Shown here piece by piece: positions 9,172-17,744 of a DNA stretch of 38,479 bases. Within the stretch, counting starts at the first letter, position 1. Every line of letters begins with the position of its first letter. The notes under the pieces are model-generated. The model was not told the DNA's origin. It did not search any database and worked only from the letters and a program-made list of their open reading frames with translations. Both the position numbers and the translations under genes were made by a program. Source of the stretch: an uncultured Alphaproteobacteria bacterium (GTDB taxonomy: Bacteria; Pseudomonadota; Alphaproteobacteria; RF32; CAG-239); assembly GCA_944391725.1 (NCBI GenBank), contig CALXUQ010000014.1, forward strand, positions 1 to 38,479. Reading direction: 5' to 3'.

Positions 9172-9386
9172 AGCAAGCAAGTTTTGTTTGTTAGTGCTTC
9201 GGCACGGGGTTGTAAGAGGCCCTGCAGGTACCAGTATTGGATATAGTACTGTGAAGAATTATATCCCCAACTATGGTTGGGGAGGCTTTAGCGTATGTTC
9301 AGGAACGAAAGTTCTAAAGGCTGAAGCAATCATTTGTACTTGTATGATCTCTTAACTCCCTGACCGCCTAGTTTAGGTGGTCTTTT
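9172..9386 (+). ncRNA. Candidate structured non-coding RNA
   Basis: There is no plausible reading frame here, but the plus strand is dense with helices: GTGC-TTCG-GCAC (9194-9205, a UUCG tetraloop); CAGTA/TACTG (9232-9236, 9247-9251), whose loop GGATATA (9239-9245) can pair with TATATCC (9260-9266) as an H-type pseudoknot; CCCCAAC/GTTGGGG (9265-9271, 9276-9282), which competes for two C residues; and CTTTAG/CTAAAG enclosing GAAC-GAAA-GTTC (9286-9319, a GNRA tetraloop). A strong terminator hairpin closes it at 9362-9386. I could not match it to tmRNA, RNase P, SRP or a known riboswitch by eye. It may be a free RNA or a leader of the genes downstream. The 5' end is a guess. Confidence 0.55.
9362..9386 (+). 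terminator. Terminator of the structured RNA candidate
   Basis: Stem GACCGCCTA / TAGGTGGTC (one G-U pair), loop GTT, then TTTT. The T tract exists only on the plus strand. Confidence 0.75.
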
Positions 9387-9539
9387 GTTTATGGGTATCA
9401 TAAACTGGGGAGTGAGATGTATATATGTCAATAGACCTAGCGCTTGACGTTTGAGGTCGGTTTGGCTGTGGAACAACCCTCTGATAGATTAATTTTGGGC
9501 TCTATTTGGAGCGTGGAATGTGATGTGGAGGGACAGCTG

Positions 9540-10484
9540 ATGAAACGACCCAAGCAGATTATACAAATTAATGATTATTCTCCTACGGCTGAGCGGATTG
9601 ATGATGATATATTGTGGAAGGCTTATGAGGGAGATAATTATAAAATTGAACTTACTCCTAAGCATCCCGAGGGAGAGCAAACGGCAGTAGTGTATTTTTC
9701 CAGTAATGGATTGTGGTTTAGCGGGAAGAATAGTTTCTATGACCGAATTTTGAAGCGTGACTATTATGAGTGGCAAAAAAATCGGCTTGAAGATGCTGAT
9801 GCGCATATTTGGTTGAGGGATTTGTTTTGCTGCTTTTATTATTATGGTCTCAACCCTCAAATCGATAGTATTGAAAAAATACGAGATTTTCTAGCACCAT
9901 TAATCAAAGGTTATCGAAAAGTAATATTTGTGGGCAGCAGTGCCGGCGGGTATGCGGCGGCGTTGCTGGGCAATATGCTTAATGTATCTTATGTGTTGTC
10001 GTTTTCAGGGCAGTTTGATGCAGATGCATATTTGGCGGCTTGTCGACCCAACCAACCCGAGATTCCTAAAATGCTAGCCGGTAAAGAAGCTCAAGAACGA
10101 CAAGTCTTTCGGCAGATAGAACCTTTTGTGCGCCAAGGAAAAGTTCCGGTTTATTATTTTGTGGGGAGTGAAAATGTTCAAGATAAAAATGATTGTGAGA
10201 TTGCGCTGTCTTTACCTAATGTACGGGTGTTCCAAATTAAAAATGACAAACACGGAATGGTTTTTGATAAGCATTGCTTGAAGAGACTTATCAATATGTC
10301 GCAGAGTGAATTGGAGCAACTTTATCAAAAATGTGCAGGTAGAATCATCGGGACGCAACGGTTTGGCTTTTGGGTCAAAGGGTGGGCTTATTTACCTTGG
10401 TGTCTGTATCACTATACCAAAAAATGTGAACGCTGCCTGCGCAGTTGGCGCAAAAAATTTATGCTAATGCAAACTCAACGCTAA
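9540..10484 (+). CDS. Alpha/beta-hydrolase-like protein, Ser nucleophile
   Basis: Function not recognised beyond fold. The 314-aa product contains FVGSSAGGYAAALLG, a GxSxG-type nucleophile elbow with Ser134, followed by a strand YVLSFSGQF, an Asp-rich segment (QDKNDC, 215-219) and His238 in NDKHGM, the order expected of a Ser-Asp-His triad. The start at 9540 is chosen because GGAGGG lies upstream and the first residues (MKRPKQIIQ) match those of the paralogue at 11593. No signal peptide, so it should act in the cytoplasm, perhaps as an esterase or transferase on a glycan precursor. A possible promoter (TTGGCT, 17 bp, TAGATT) lies at 9462-9490. The C-terminus is rich in Lys/Arg and Trp. Confidence 0.7.
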   Translation: MKRPKQIIQINDYSPTAERIDDDILWKAYEGDNYKIELTPKHPEGEQTAVVYFSSNGLWFSGKNSFYDRILKRDYYEWQKNRLEDADAHIWLRDLFCCFYYYGLNPQIDSIEKIRDFLAPLIKGYRKVIFVGSSAGGYAAALLGNMLNVSYVLSFSGQFDADAYLAACRPNQPEIPKMLAGKEAQERQVFRQIEPFVRQGKVPVYYFVGSENVQDKNDCEIALSLPNVRVFQIKNDKHGMVFDKHCLKRLINMSQSELEQLYQKCAGRIIGTQRFGFWVKGWAYLPWCLYHYTKKCERCLRSWRKKFMLMQTQR

Positions 10485-10501
10485 TCATGAAAGGAAACTA
10501 T

Positions 10502-11467
10502 ATGAAAAAAATAATAGGCAAGGTGATTTGTTGCTTTGTTCCATTTAAGTCTATTCGAAGGAAGGTTAAAGAATGGGCAGGATTGCGGGTGCCACGTGTA
10601 GAACGCGAGTATTATGGAAATCGTAAAATTTATGCTGATGAAGAGGCGCAGGAAAAGGTCTTGGAAGTATTGAAACGCGGAAAACCTTGTTTGATTGCTC
10701 GTTTTGGCGGTACTGAATATTCGGTGTTTGAGCAGTGGTTGGAAATTCAGTCGGGCAAAAGAAAAGATTATACTCCCAAAATCCGCCAGAATATTGCGGA
10801 GTTGTCAGGATTTTTTCCGGCAACAACGGAAAATATGAATCGTTTTTCTCAAGAGCTGGCTCAAGTGGTGGGGCATGCCGATGTGATGGCCGTGTGGTTT
10901 ATTCGTAATGAAGAACAGATTATGGACCGCTTTTGCCCTCAGGCAGAATTTATACGTTTGCTTTCTTTTGAGCCGATATTGTATCAAAACCCGTGGAGCC
11001 AGTATCTCAAAGGTAAAAAGGTGTTAGTGGTGCATCCGTTTGCCAAAAGTATTGAGCAACAATATGCCAAACGCCGGTTGCTGTTTGAAAATGATAAAGT
11101 TTTGCCGGATTTTGAACTAAAAACCATTAAAGCAGTTCAGTCGATTGCCGATGCCAGTCATGAGATGCCATTTGCAGATTGGTTTGCCGCACTTGAGCAT
11201 ATGAAAAAGCAAATTGCCGAAACAGAGTTTGATGTAGCGATTATCGGGGCGGGGGCTTATGGTATCTTTTTGGCCGATTATTGCAAAAAACTCGGAAAAC
11301 AAGCAATTCATTTGGCCGGGGCAACTCAGATGTTGTTTGGAATTATGGGACAACGGTGGTTGGAAAATCCTAAGTTTCAACATATATTTAACCAATATTG
11401 GGTGCGCCCGTTGGAAGAAGAAAAGCCTCAAGGCGCTGAAAAAGTGGAAAGAGGGTGCTATTGGTAG
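10502..11467 (+). CDS. GT-D/DUF1792-like putative glycosyltransferase
   Basis: A 321-aa protein with an N-terminal hydrophobic-basic segment (KVICCFVPFKSIRRKVK, about 7-23) like that of the transferase at 2243. The body has LIARFGGTEY near residue 65 and a late block FDVAIIGAGAYG followed by HLAGATQMLFG and GQRW, which recalls GT-D fold (DUF1792-type) glycosyltransferases often encoded in LPS or capsule loci. AAAGGA precedes the ATG at 10502; an upstream in-frame start lies inside the preceding gene. It sits between the two hydrolase paralogues. Family assignment is from remembered motif order, so moderate confidence. Confidence 0.6.
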   Translation: MKKIIGKVICCFVPFKSIRRKVKEWAGLRVPRVEREYYGNRKIYADEEAQEKVLEVLKRGKPCLIARFGGTEYSVFEQWLEIQSGKRKDYTPKIRQNIAELSGFFPATTENMNRFSQELAQVVGHADVMAVWFIRNEEQIMDRFCPQAEFIRLLSFEPILYQNPWSQYLKGKKVLVVHPFAKSIEQQYAKRRLLFENDKVLPDFELKTIKAVQSIADASHEMPFADWFAALEHMKKQIAETEFDVAIIGAGAYGIFLADYCKKLGKQAIHLAGATQMLFGIMGQRWLENPKFQHIFNQYWVRPLEEEKPQGAEKVERGCYW

Positions 11468-11498
11468 TGCTTAAACTTGGTTTCTGCAAAATTAATGT

Positions 11499-11527
11499 TT
11501 GACATCGGCACTAAAAACTTCCATGAT
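11499..11527 (+). promoter_or_regulatory. Possible promoter for the second hydrolase gene
   Basis: TTGACA (11499-11504), 17 bp, CATGAT (11522-11527). The -35 box is consensus, the -10 is fair. It lies in the 125-bp gap ahead of the gene at 11593. Confidence 0.35.
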
Positions 11528-11592
11528 TAGGTATTATTAGATGTTAGCATCTTTATCTGTTCAGTTTGCTCCACACCTAAAGGAGATTCCAA

Positions 11593-12504
11593 ATGAAGAA
11601 ACCTCAGAAGATTATGCAACCAGGCGACTATTGTAACGATTTTGCTCGGATTGATGATGATGTGTTATGGGGAGCTTATTGCAAAGATAATTATATTGTT
11701 AAGTACACTTCCGGAAACACTAAAGGTAAAAAATTGGCCGTAGTATATTTTTCGGATAATAGTTTGTACGATATTGCCGAGAATGATTTTTATCAGCGGA
11801 TAGTGGTAGAAAACAGATATGAATGGGAAAAATTTGCAGTCAAAAATGCCGATATGCATATTTTTGTGCGAGATGTATTCTTAAAGGCTTATTTTTACGG
11901 AATTAATAGTCAAATTGATGATATTGAAAAATTGGCCGAATTTCTCAAATCATTGCTTGATGGATATGAGGAAGTGGTGATGATTGGGTCTTGTGCCGGC
12001 GGTTATGCCGCGGCACTGATTGGGAGCAAACTCAAGGTGTCACGAATATTGTCGTTTTCGGGGCAGTTTAATCCGCCGGAACTCGGTAAGCCTAATGATT
12101 TGAGCGGTGAGTTTGGGGTGCTGGATATGGAAGAAATGGTCAGCGGAAAAGAACTTAAACGCCGCAATCAATATCGCTCTATTGCCGAGATTGTCAGAGA
12201 AGGGAATGTCCCACTCTATTATTTTGTGGGGAGTAATAGTCCGGTGGATACTCAAGATTGCAGAATCGCTATGTCTTTACCGAATGTGCGGGTCTTTCGT
12301 TTTAATAATGCGGTGCACGGTATACCTCTGGATAAAAAGTGCCTGAGCGATATATTAAATATGAGTGGGGAGGATTTGGAGCGCTTATATTCGCAATTCC
12401 GCGGGAGAGTGTTTGGGCACAATGAGTTTGGTTTTGGGGCCAGCGGGTTGAAATATTTATGGACGATGCTGGTGAATTTTTGGAAAAAAATATTAAAGTT
12501 ATAA
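11593..12504 (+). CDS. Alpha/beta-hydrolase-like protein, Cys at nucleophile position
   Basis: Paralogue of the protein at 9540, collinear from the first residue (MKKPQKIMQ versus MKRPKQIIQ) and sharing long blocks such as RIDDD, SFSGQF and SLPNVRVF. The nucleophile elbow reads MIGSCAGGYAAAL, so residue 134 is Cys where the partner has Ser. The Asp segment (VDTQDC, 218-223) and His242 (VHG) remain. It may therefore be a Cys-nucleophile hydrolase or acyltransferase, or a non-catalytic copy. AAAGGAG precedes the ATG. 303 aa, no signal peptide. The pair brackets a GT-D-like gene, which suggests both act on the same glycan. Confidence 0.7.
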   Translation: MKKPQKIMQPGDYCNDFARIDDDVLWGAYCKDNYIVKYTSGNTKGKKLAVVYFSDNSLYDIAENDFYQRIVVENRYEWEKFAVKNADMHIFVRDVFLKAYFYGINSQIDDIEKLAEFLKSLLDGYEEVVMIGSCAGGYAAALIGSKLKVSRILSFSGQFNPPELGKPNDLSGEFGVLDMEEMVSGKELKRRNQYRSIAEIVREGNVPLYYFVGSNSPVDTQDCRIAMSLPNVRVFRFNNAVHGIPLDKKCLSDILNMSGEDLERLYSQFRGRVFGHNEFGFGASGLKYLWTMLVNFWKKILKL

Positions 12505-12591
12505 TGATAAAATTAGGTGTGATTAATGTTTGAAGCGGCTTGAGATATGTAATATTTGCTTTTATAATGTTGAAGGTGAGGAGCGGTATTG

Positions 12592-13602
12592 ATGAAGCAG
12601 CTTTTGTTTATCGGACATAAATTTCATACTAAAACCAAGTCTTGTGATTTTTTGTTTGAAATCTTGGAACAAGAATATCAAGTTGAAAAGTGTTTTGTTA
12701 ATCCGTATTTTAAAGATTTAGATATCACAATGCGCGAATTTGCCGGGCGCAAGTTTGATGTGCTGTTGTGCTGGCAAGTGATGCCGGATTTGAAGGAAAT
12801 TGCTGATTATGTGGCTTATAATCAAGGGGTTTTCTTTCCGATGTATGATGGGTGTCCGAGTTTGCGAAAAATGGAGAAATGGTATCAATTTCGCAATTTC
12901 CAGATTATCTCGTTCTCTCATACATTATACCGAAATTTAAGGAAATCCGGCTTTAGTGCTGAATATATTCAATTTTTTCCTAAGCCTCTGAAAGTTAAAA
13001 ATTTTGGTGATGAACAAGCGGTGTTCTTTTGGAACCGGCGAGAGGCTATTAATGTAAATTTGGTGGAAAAAGTGTTTGGAAAATATCCGTTGAAGTTGCT
13101 GCATATCCATAAGGCTCTTGACCCGAACCAAGCGTTTGTGGAACCTCAAAAACATTTTGCCGAAAAAATAGAATATTCAACCTGGTACGAACAAAAAGAC
13201 GAAATGATGAAAGATGTTGCAAAGTGTGCTTTCTACATTGCTCCGCGTGAGAAAGAAGGAATCGGAATGAGTTTTTTGGAGGCAATGGCTATGGGGCGGG
13301 CCGTGATTGCTCCTAACCAGGCAACCATGAATGAATATATCAAAAACGGAGAAAACGGTTATTTGTATGAGTTGAATAAGCCGCGTGAGTTAAGATTTGG
13401 TAATGTGCGTGAAGTGCAAAAAAATTGTCTTAATTTTATGAAATCGGGTTATGATAACTGGTTGCAGAATAAAAATAAAATTTTGGTTTGGGTGGAGGAA
13501 AGTGCTAATCCTAATATGATTAAAATTCAAATCGGTATGTTTCGGCGCTTTTGGCTGCATCCGATTAAAATTATTAAGACGTGGATGAAATACGGAAAAT
13601 GA
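12592..13602 (+). CDS. Family 4 glycosyltransferase (GT-B)
   Basis: A 336-aa glycosyltransferase whose C-terminal half carries the classical EX7E motif: Glu222 and Glu230 in EGIGMSFLEAMAMG, followed by PNQATMNEYI and NGENGYLY. The N-terminal domain is short and lacks an obvious membrane segment. GAGGAG lies about 8 bases before the ATG at 12592; a TTG just upstream is possible. The next gene (GT8) begins 8 bases after its stop, with the stop codon next to that gene's ribosome-binding site. Sugar and linkage unknown. Confidence 0.85.
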   Translation: MKQLLFIGHKFHTKTKSCDFLFEILEQEYQVEKCFVNPYFKDLDITMREFAGRKFDVLLCWQVMPDLKEIADYVAYNQGVFFPMYDGCPSLRKMEKWYQFRNFQIISFSHTLYRNLRKSGFSAEYIQFFPKPLKVKNFGDEQAVFFWNRREAINVNLVEKVFGKYPLKLLHIHKALDPNQAFVEPQKHFAEKIEYSTWYEQKDEMMKDVAKCAFYIAPREKEGIGMSFLEAMAMGRAVIAPNQATMNEYIKNGENGYLYELNKPRELRFGNVREVQKNCLNFMKSGYDNWLQNKNKILVWVEESANPNMIKIQIGMFRRFWLHPIKIIKTWMKYGK

Positions 13603-13610
13603 GGAGTGAA

Positions 13611-14564
13611 ATGAGCAAAATTCATATTTGCATGGCGACAGACGATAGTTATGCTCCTTATGCCGGAGTGATGATATCTTCAGTACTGAAACATTTGTCG
13701 AGTTCTTATCAGTTGGTGGTGCATGTTTTAGATGGGGGAATTTCAGAAATTAATAAGTCTTATATGGAAAAACTTAAACAAAGTAGAAATTTTGAAATTT
13801 GCTATTATCCGATGAATGATATGGAGTTTAGTCATTGTCCGTTGACTTATCTTTCCATTGCAACATATTATCGTCTCAAAATCGGTGAGATTTTGTCAGA
13901 TATAAAACGTGTAATATATTTAGACTGCGATATGGTGGCGAAAGGCGATATATCCGAAATTTGGAATTTTGACTTGAATGATAAAATTTTGGGAGCGGTG
14001 GAAGATCCGCTCTCGGCTAAAAATATGCAAAGGCTGGGGATTGAGCCGACATATTTTTATTTTAATGCCGGATTGCTGCTGATTGATTTGGAAAAATGGC
14101 GGAAAGAAAAAATTCAGGAGAAGTTATGTGCGGCACTCAAAGAACACCAAAATAAGCTGAGACATCAAGATCAGGATTTGCTGAATTTGGTGTTGTGCCA
14201 AGATGATTGTGCGTTGCCGCTGAGATTTAATTCGCAATATTTCCCTTATGGATATGGAAATGCGAAAAAACAAGAATATTTGAGTTCTCTAACTAATCCG
14301 CTGGTGATACATTATATTATGGCAGATAAACCCTGGAAGTGCGGTTCGGTGGTGTTTAGACGGCGGGATTATATAGCGGCTTTTAAGAATACACCGTGGT
14401 ATTTGGAACATAAGGTGAAATTTGCTCTGAAACAATTGTGGCGAGGACCGGCGGTTTTGTGGCAGTTTTTGAAATATTGGTATAAGCATCCGATTTGTTG
14501 GTTTAAGCGTAAGTTTTGGCGGAAGGTGAAACTGGTGATTTCGCCGTTGTCGTTTTTGCGCTGA
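13611..14564 (+). CDS. Family 8 glycosyltransferase (LgtC/RfaJ type)
   Basis: A 317-aa retaining GT-A enzyme, probably a galactosyl- or glucosyltransferase for LPS core or O-chain. HICMATDDSYAPYAGVMISS opens the fold, DCD at 105-107 (VIYLDCDMVAKG) binds the metal, YFNAGLLLIDLEKWR and HQDQDLLN are family blocks, and the late HYIMADKPWK gives the C-terminal metal-ligand His. GAGGAG precedes the ATG at 13611; a longer frame from 13581 has no support. It is the last gene of the glycan locus. The basic, Trp-rich C-terminus could touch the membrane, as in LgtC. Confidence 0.92.
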   Translation: MSKIHICMATDDSYAPYAGVMISSVLKHLSSSYQLVVHVLDGGISEINKSYMEKLKQSRNFEICYYPMNDMEFSHCPLTYLSIATYYRLKIGEILSDIKRVIYLDCDMVAKGDISEIWNFDLNDKILGAVEDPLSAKNMQRLGIEPTYFYFNAGLLLIDLEKWRKEKIQEKLCAALKEHQNKLRHQDQDLLNLVLCQDDCALPLRFNSQYFPYGYGNAKKQEYLSSLTNPLVIHYIMADKPWKCGSVVFRRRDYIAAFKNTPWYLEHKVKFALKQLWRGPAVLWQFLKYWYKHPICWFKRKFWRKVKLVISPLSFLR

Positions 14565-14579
14565 CAATGTGATTGGGGC

Positions 14580-14607
14580 TTGAAAATTTCTTTTTTTGTG
14601 GTATTTT
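14580..14607 (+). promoter_or_regulatory. Candidate gltX promoter
   Basis: TTGAAA (14580-14585), 16 bp, TATTTT (14602-14607), ending 39 bases before the chosen gltX start. Confidence 0.5.
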
Positions 14608-14646
14608 CCAGCTAAATTCAATTTTGTAACTATGAGAGAAAAAATT

Positions 14647-16308
14647 ATGGCTTTAAGTGATGAAACAGTCGACCGTTTGATGGGAACAGGAATCCCGACC
14701 GTGGCAGAAATTGAGGCAAAATATCCGCCGCGCAACTTAAAAGAAGGGCAGTGTGTGACCCGTATTGCGCCGAGCCCAACCGGTTTTATGCATTTGGGTA
14801 GTGTGTATGCGGCGCTGATTTCGGAGCGCGTGGCTCATCAGTCCGGTGGGGTGTTTATGCTCCGTATTGAAGATACTGATACCAAACGTGAGGTGGAAGG
14901 GGCGGCCGAATTTATCATTAAGGCTTTAGCCGATTTTGGTTTGAAGTTTGACGAAGGCCCGCTAAATGATCATGAAGAAGTCGGAAATTATGGCCCTTAC
15001 GTTCAGAGTAAGCGGCGGGAAATTTATCAGGCTTATATCAAAGACTGGCTCAAAAAAGGCTTGGCTTATCCGTGCTTTTGCTCTGAAGATGAGATTAATG
15101 CCATGCGGGAACGTCAAACCAAAGCCGGTGGTCGTCCTGGGTATTACGGAATGTGGGCAAAGTGCCGCAATTTGACTGAAGAGCAAATTAATGCCAATCT
15201 GGATGCCGGAAAGCCATTTGTTATTCGGTTTAAGTCGCCGGGTAAATATATCAACAAGATTGCAATCGAAGATGTTTGCCGCGGCAAGCGCTTCTTTCCC
15301 GAAAATGACTTGGATATTGTGATTATGAAGTCTGACAAGCTGCCGACTTATCATTTTGCGCATTTGATTGATGACCATTTGATGGGGACAACTCATGTTT
15401 TGCGTGGTGATGAGTGGTTGTCTTCTTTGCCGCTGCATATCCAACTCTTCCAAGTGATGGGCTGGAATCCGCCGAAGTATGGACACATTGCTCCAATCCA
15501 GAAGTTGGAAGATGAGGCCAGACGCAAACTCAGCAAGCGCAAAGATCCTGAGGCTAACATTGCTTTTTATGGTGAGAAAGGTTATCCCAAAGAAGTGGTG
15601 ATTGATTATTTGATGAACTTGGCAAATTCGGATTTTGAGGACTTTAAGCGTGATAATCCGACCAAGACTTATTTGAATTTTGAACTCAAAATCGAACGTC
15701 TTAACAACAGTGGTCCGTTGCTCGATTTTGTGAAGCTCGAAAATATCAGTAAAGAATTTATGGCGACACTTTCGGCTGAGGAACTCTATGCTCGTTTGTA
15801 TGAGTGGGCAAAAAAATATGATGCGGCTCTCAAACAAAAAATGGATACTAACAGCGCTTACTTTAAGCAAATTCTCAATATTGAACGCGGAAACTGCGAG
15901 CGGGTACGTAAAGACTTTTATATGTTCTCGGCTATCTATCCGGAGATTAAGTATTTCTTTGATGATGAATTTAGTTTATCTGCTGAGGAAGCTTTGTCAC
16001 AGCTCGCAAATTTGCCGAAAGAAGATGTTAAGTTTATTGCCGACACTTATCTTAATCTCTACAATCCTAATGATACAAAAGATGAGTGGTTTGCTAAAAT
16101 CAAAGAATTTGCTTTGGCAAACGGCTATGCCAAAAATGCCAAAGAAATTACTAAAAATCCGGATGTCAAATATAAGGGGACGGTGTCTGACGTGGCTACC
16201 GTGCTCAGGGTTTTGATGACCGGACGCCGTGAAAGTCCGGATTTGTATTCGATTATGCAAGTCTTGGGGCCAGAACGGGTGGTTCAACGCTTGAAGCTTT
16301 TGGCTTAA
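14647..16308 (+). CDS. gltX: Glutamyl-tRNA synthetase
   Basis: Charges tRNA-Glu with glutamate. The class I signatures are present: APSPTGFMHLGS (HIGH variant HLGS at 49-52), LRIEDTD (72-78), VLRGDEWL (251-258) and KLSKR (294-298). At 553 aa it is longer than the roughly 440-480 aa usual for proteobacterial GluRS, and its opening (KYPPRNLKEG before the HIGH region) and long helical C-terminal region remind me of clostridial GluRS. The start at 14647 has a weak purine-rich site; one at 14632 has none. A terminator follows. Function is certain, origin is inference. Confidence 0.95.
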   Translation: MALSDETVDRLMGTGIPTVAEIEAKYPPRNLKEGQCVTRIAPSPTGFMHLGSVYAALISERVAHQSGGVFMLRIEDTDTKREVEGAAEFIIKALADFGLKFDEGPLNDHEEVGNYGPYVQSKRREIYQAYIKDWLKKGLAYPCFCSEDEINAMRERQTKAGGRPGYYGMWAKCRNLTEEQINANLDAGKPFVIRFKSPGKYINKIAIEDVCRGKRFFPENDLDIVIMKSDKLPTYHFAHLIDDHLMGTTHVLRGDEWLSSLPLHIQLFQVMGWNPPKYGHIAPIQKLEDEARRKLSKRKDPEANIAFYGEKGYPKEVVIDYLMNLANSDFEDFKRDNPTKTYLNFELKIERLNNSGPLLDFVKLENISKEFMATLSAEELYARLYEWAKKYDAALKQKMDTNSAYFKQILNIERGNCERVRKDFYMFSAIYPEIKYFFDDEFSLSAEEALSQLANLPKEDVKFIADTYLNLYNPNDTKDEWFAKIKEFALANGYAKNAKEITKNPDVKYKGTVSDVATVLRVLMTGRRESPDLYSIMQVLGPERVVQRLKLLA

Positions 16309-16321
16309 AGTTTTGGTTTGA

Positions 16322-16352
16322 GGTGCAGTCGTGGTTCGGCTGCGCCTTTTTT
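16322..16352 (+). terminator. gltX terminator
   Basis: Stem GGTGCAGTC / GGCTGCGCC with G-U pairs, 7-base loop, six T residues. Confidence 0.8.
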
Positions 16353-16372
16353 GTTGATTAGAAGGAGGCTTA

Positions 16373-17683
16373 ATGGAAGAAAATTTGATTTGGGGGATGT
16401 CGCCGCAGCTGGCTGCAATTTTGATTGTGGTGATTAGCTATGCGATAATCTTTTCGGAAAAAGTTAACCGTGCCGTGGTGGCTTTAATCGGCGCGGCGGT
16501 GATGATTATCTCGGGTATTTTAAATCAAAAAACCGCTATTGCCGGAGTGGATTTTAATACCTTGGCACTCTTAATCGGTATGATGATGATTGTGGCGGTT
16601 TCGGAAAAATCCGGAATCTTCCAATTTGTGGCGATTTGGTCGGCCAAAAAGGTTAAAGCCAGTCCGCGAGGGTTGTTAGCGGCTTTGGCGGTGGTGACAG
16701 CGGCGTTTTCCGGTTTCTTGGATAATGTGACTACGGTTTTGTTGATTGCGCCTGTGACTTTCCAAGTTACTCGCAAGCTTAAAGTTAGTCCGTATCCTTA
16801 TCTCTTGGTCGAAATTTTTGCCTCCAATATCGGTGGTACGGCAACCTTAATCGGGGATCCGCCAAACATTCTTATCGGTTCGGCTCTCAATCTGACATTT
16901 ATGGATTTTGTGTATAATCTGGCTCCGGTAGTGGCCGTGACCATGGTAGTGTTGGTGTTGGCATTTGACTTCTTTTGGAAGAGAAGCCTGGTCACAACTG
17001 ATAAAAATCGGAAAATTGTGATGAAAATGAACGAGTTTGATGCCATTACCGATAAGGTGTTACTCTTTAAGTGTCTGGGCGTTTTGTTCGTGGTTATTCT
17101 CGGATTTATTATGGCCAAAGATATTGGGCTGGAGAATGGCACAATTGCATTGCTCGGGGCGGCGGTTCTCTTGTTCCTCTATACTTTGGGTGCAGGTGAG
17201 AATCGTGACGATAAAGTGCAGGACATTTTCTCCAGTGTGGACTGGATTACGATTTTCTTCTTTACCGGTTTGTTCGTGATTGTGTCCGGTTTGGAGCACA
17301 CCGGAGTTTTGGAAGCTCTAGGCCACAAGTTTGTGGAGATGACCGGTGGCAGTATTGAAAAATTGGCCTTGCTGATTTTGTGGAGTTCGGCCATTGTTTC
17401 GAGTGTCATTGATAACATTCCTTTTGTGGCAACGATGATTCCAATGCTCAAATCGATGGAAGAGTCAATGGGTGGTCGTGAGGCCATGATGCCGGTTTGG
17501 TGGGCATTGTCTTTAGGTGCTTGCTTTGGCGGTAACGGAACTTTGGTCGGTGCGTCGGCCAACGTGGTGGTGGCCGGTATGGCAATGCGGGAAGGACACC
17601 CGATTGGGTTTATCAAATTCCTGCTGTGGTCAGTTCCGGTGATGCTGGTTTCGGTGCTGATTGCGACCTTGTTTATTATGTAA
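16373..17683 (+). CDS. ArsB/NhaD-type (ion transporter superfamily) membrane transporter
   Basis: A 436-aa polytopic inner-membrane protein with about 11-12 hydrophobic segments. The block FASNIGGTATLIGDPPNILIG (near residues 145-165) and its inverted-topology counterpart CFGGNGTLVGASANVV (near 385-400) are hallmarks of the ArsB/NhaD branch of the ion transporter superfamily, whose members exchange Na+/H+ or export oxyanions. The substrate cannot be told from sequence; no arsenic genes are adjacent. A GAAGGAGG ribosome-binding site gives the ATG at 16373. It ends at a bidirectional terminator shared with the convergent terC gene. Confidence 0.85.
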   Translation: MEENLIWGMSPQLAAILIVVISYAIIFSEKVNRAVVALIGAAVMIISGILNQKTAIAGVDFNTLALLIGMMMIVAVSEKSGIFQFVAIWSAKKVKASPRGLLAALAVVTAAFSGFLDNVTTVLLIAPVTFQVTRKLKVSPYPYLLVEIFASNIGGTATLIGDPPNILIGSALNLTFMDFVYNLAPVVAVTMVVLVLAFDFFWKRSLVTTDKNRKIVMKMNEFDAITDKVLLFKCLGVLFVVILGFIMAKDIGLENGTIALLGAAVLLFLYTLGAGENRDDKVQDIFSSVDWITIFFFTGLFVIVSGLEHTGVLEALGHKFVEMTGGSIEKLALLILWSSAIVSSVIDNIPFVATMIPMLKSMEESMGGREAMMPVWWALSLGACFGGNGTLVGASANVVVAGMAMREGHPIGFIKFLLWSVPVMLVSVLIATLFIM

Positions 17684-17703
17684 GCAGGGAAATCGGCAGA
17701 TAT

Positions 17704-17740
17704 AAAAAAATACCCTCGGTCATCCGAGGGTGTTTTTTTT
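17704..17740. terminator. Bidirectional terminator between the transporter gene and terC
   Basis: Stem ACCCTCGG / CCGAGGGT with loop TCAT, flanked by seven A residues on the left and eight T residues on the right, so it can serve both convergent genes. Confidence 0.88.
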
Positions 17741-17744
17741 GAGC

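Noticed and set aside
9172..9386. tmRNA, RNase P RNA or SRP RNA
   Set aside because: None of the signature sequences I know (tRNA-like ends and tag frame, GAGGAAAGTC, SRP GGAA/GCAG loop) is present.
14962..15870. 302-codon minus-strand frame inside gltX
   Set aside because: Shadow of gltX, whose motifs are complete on the plus strand; no start signal.
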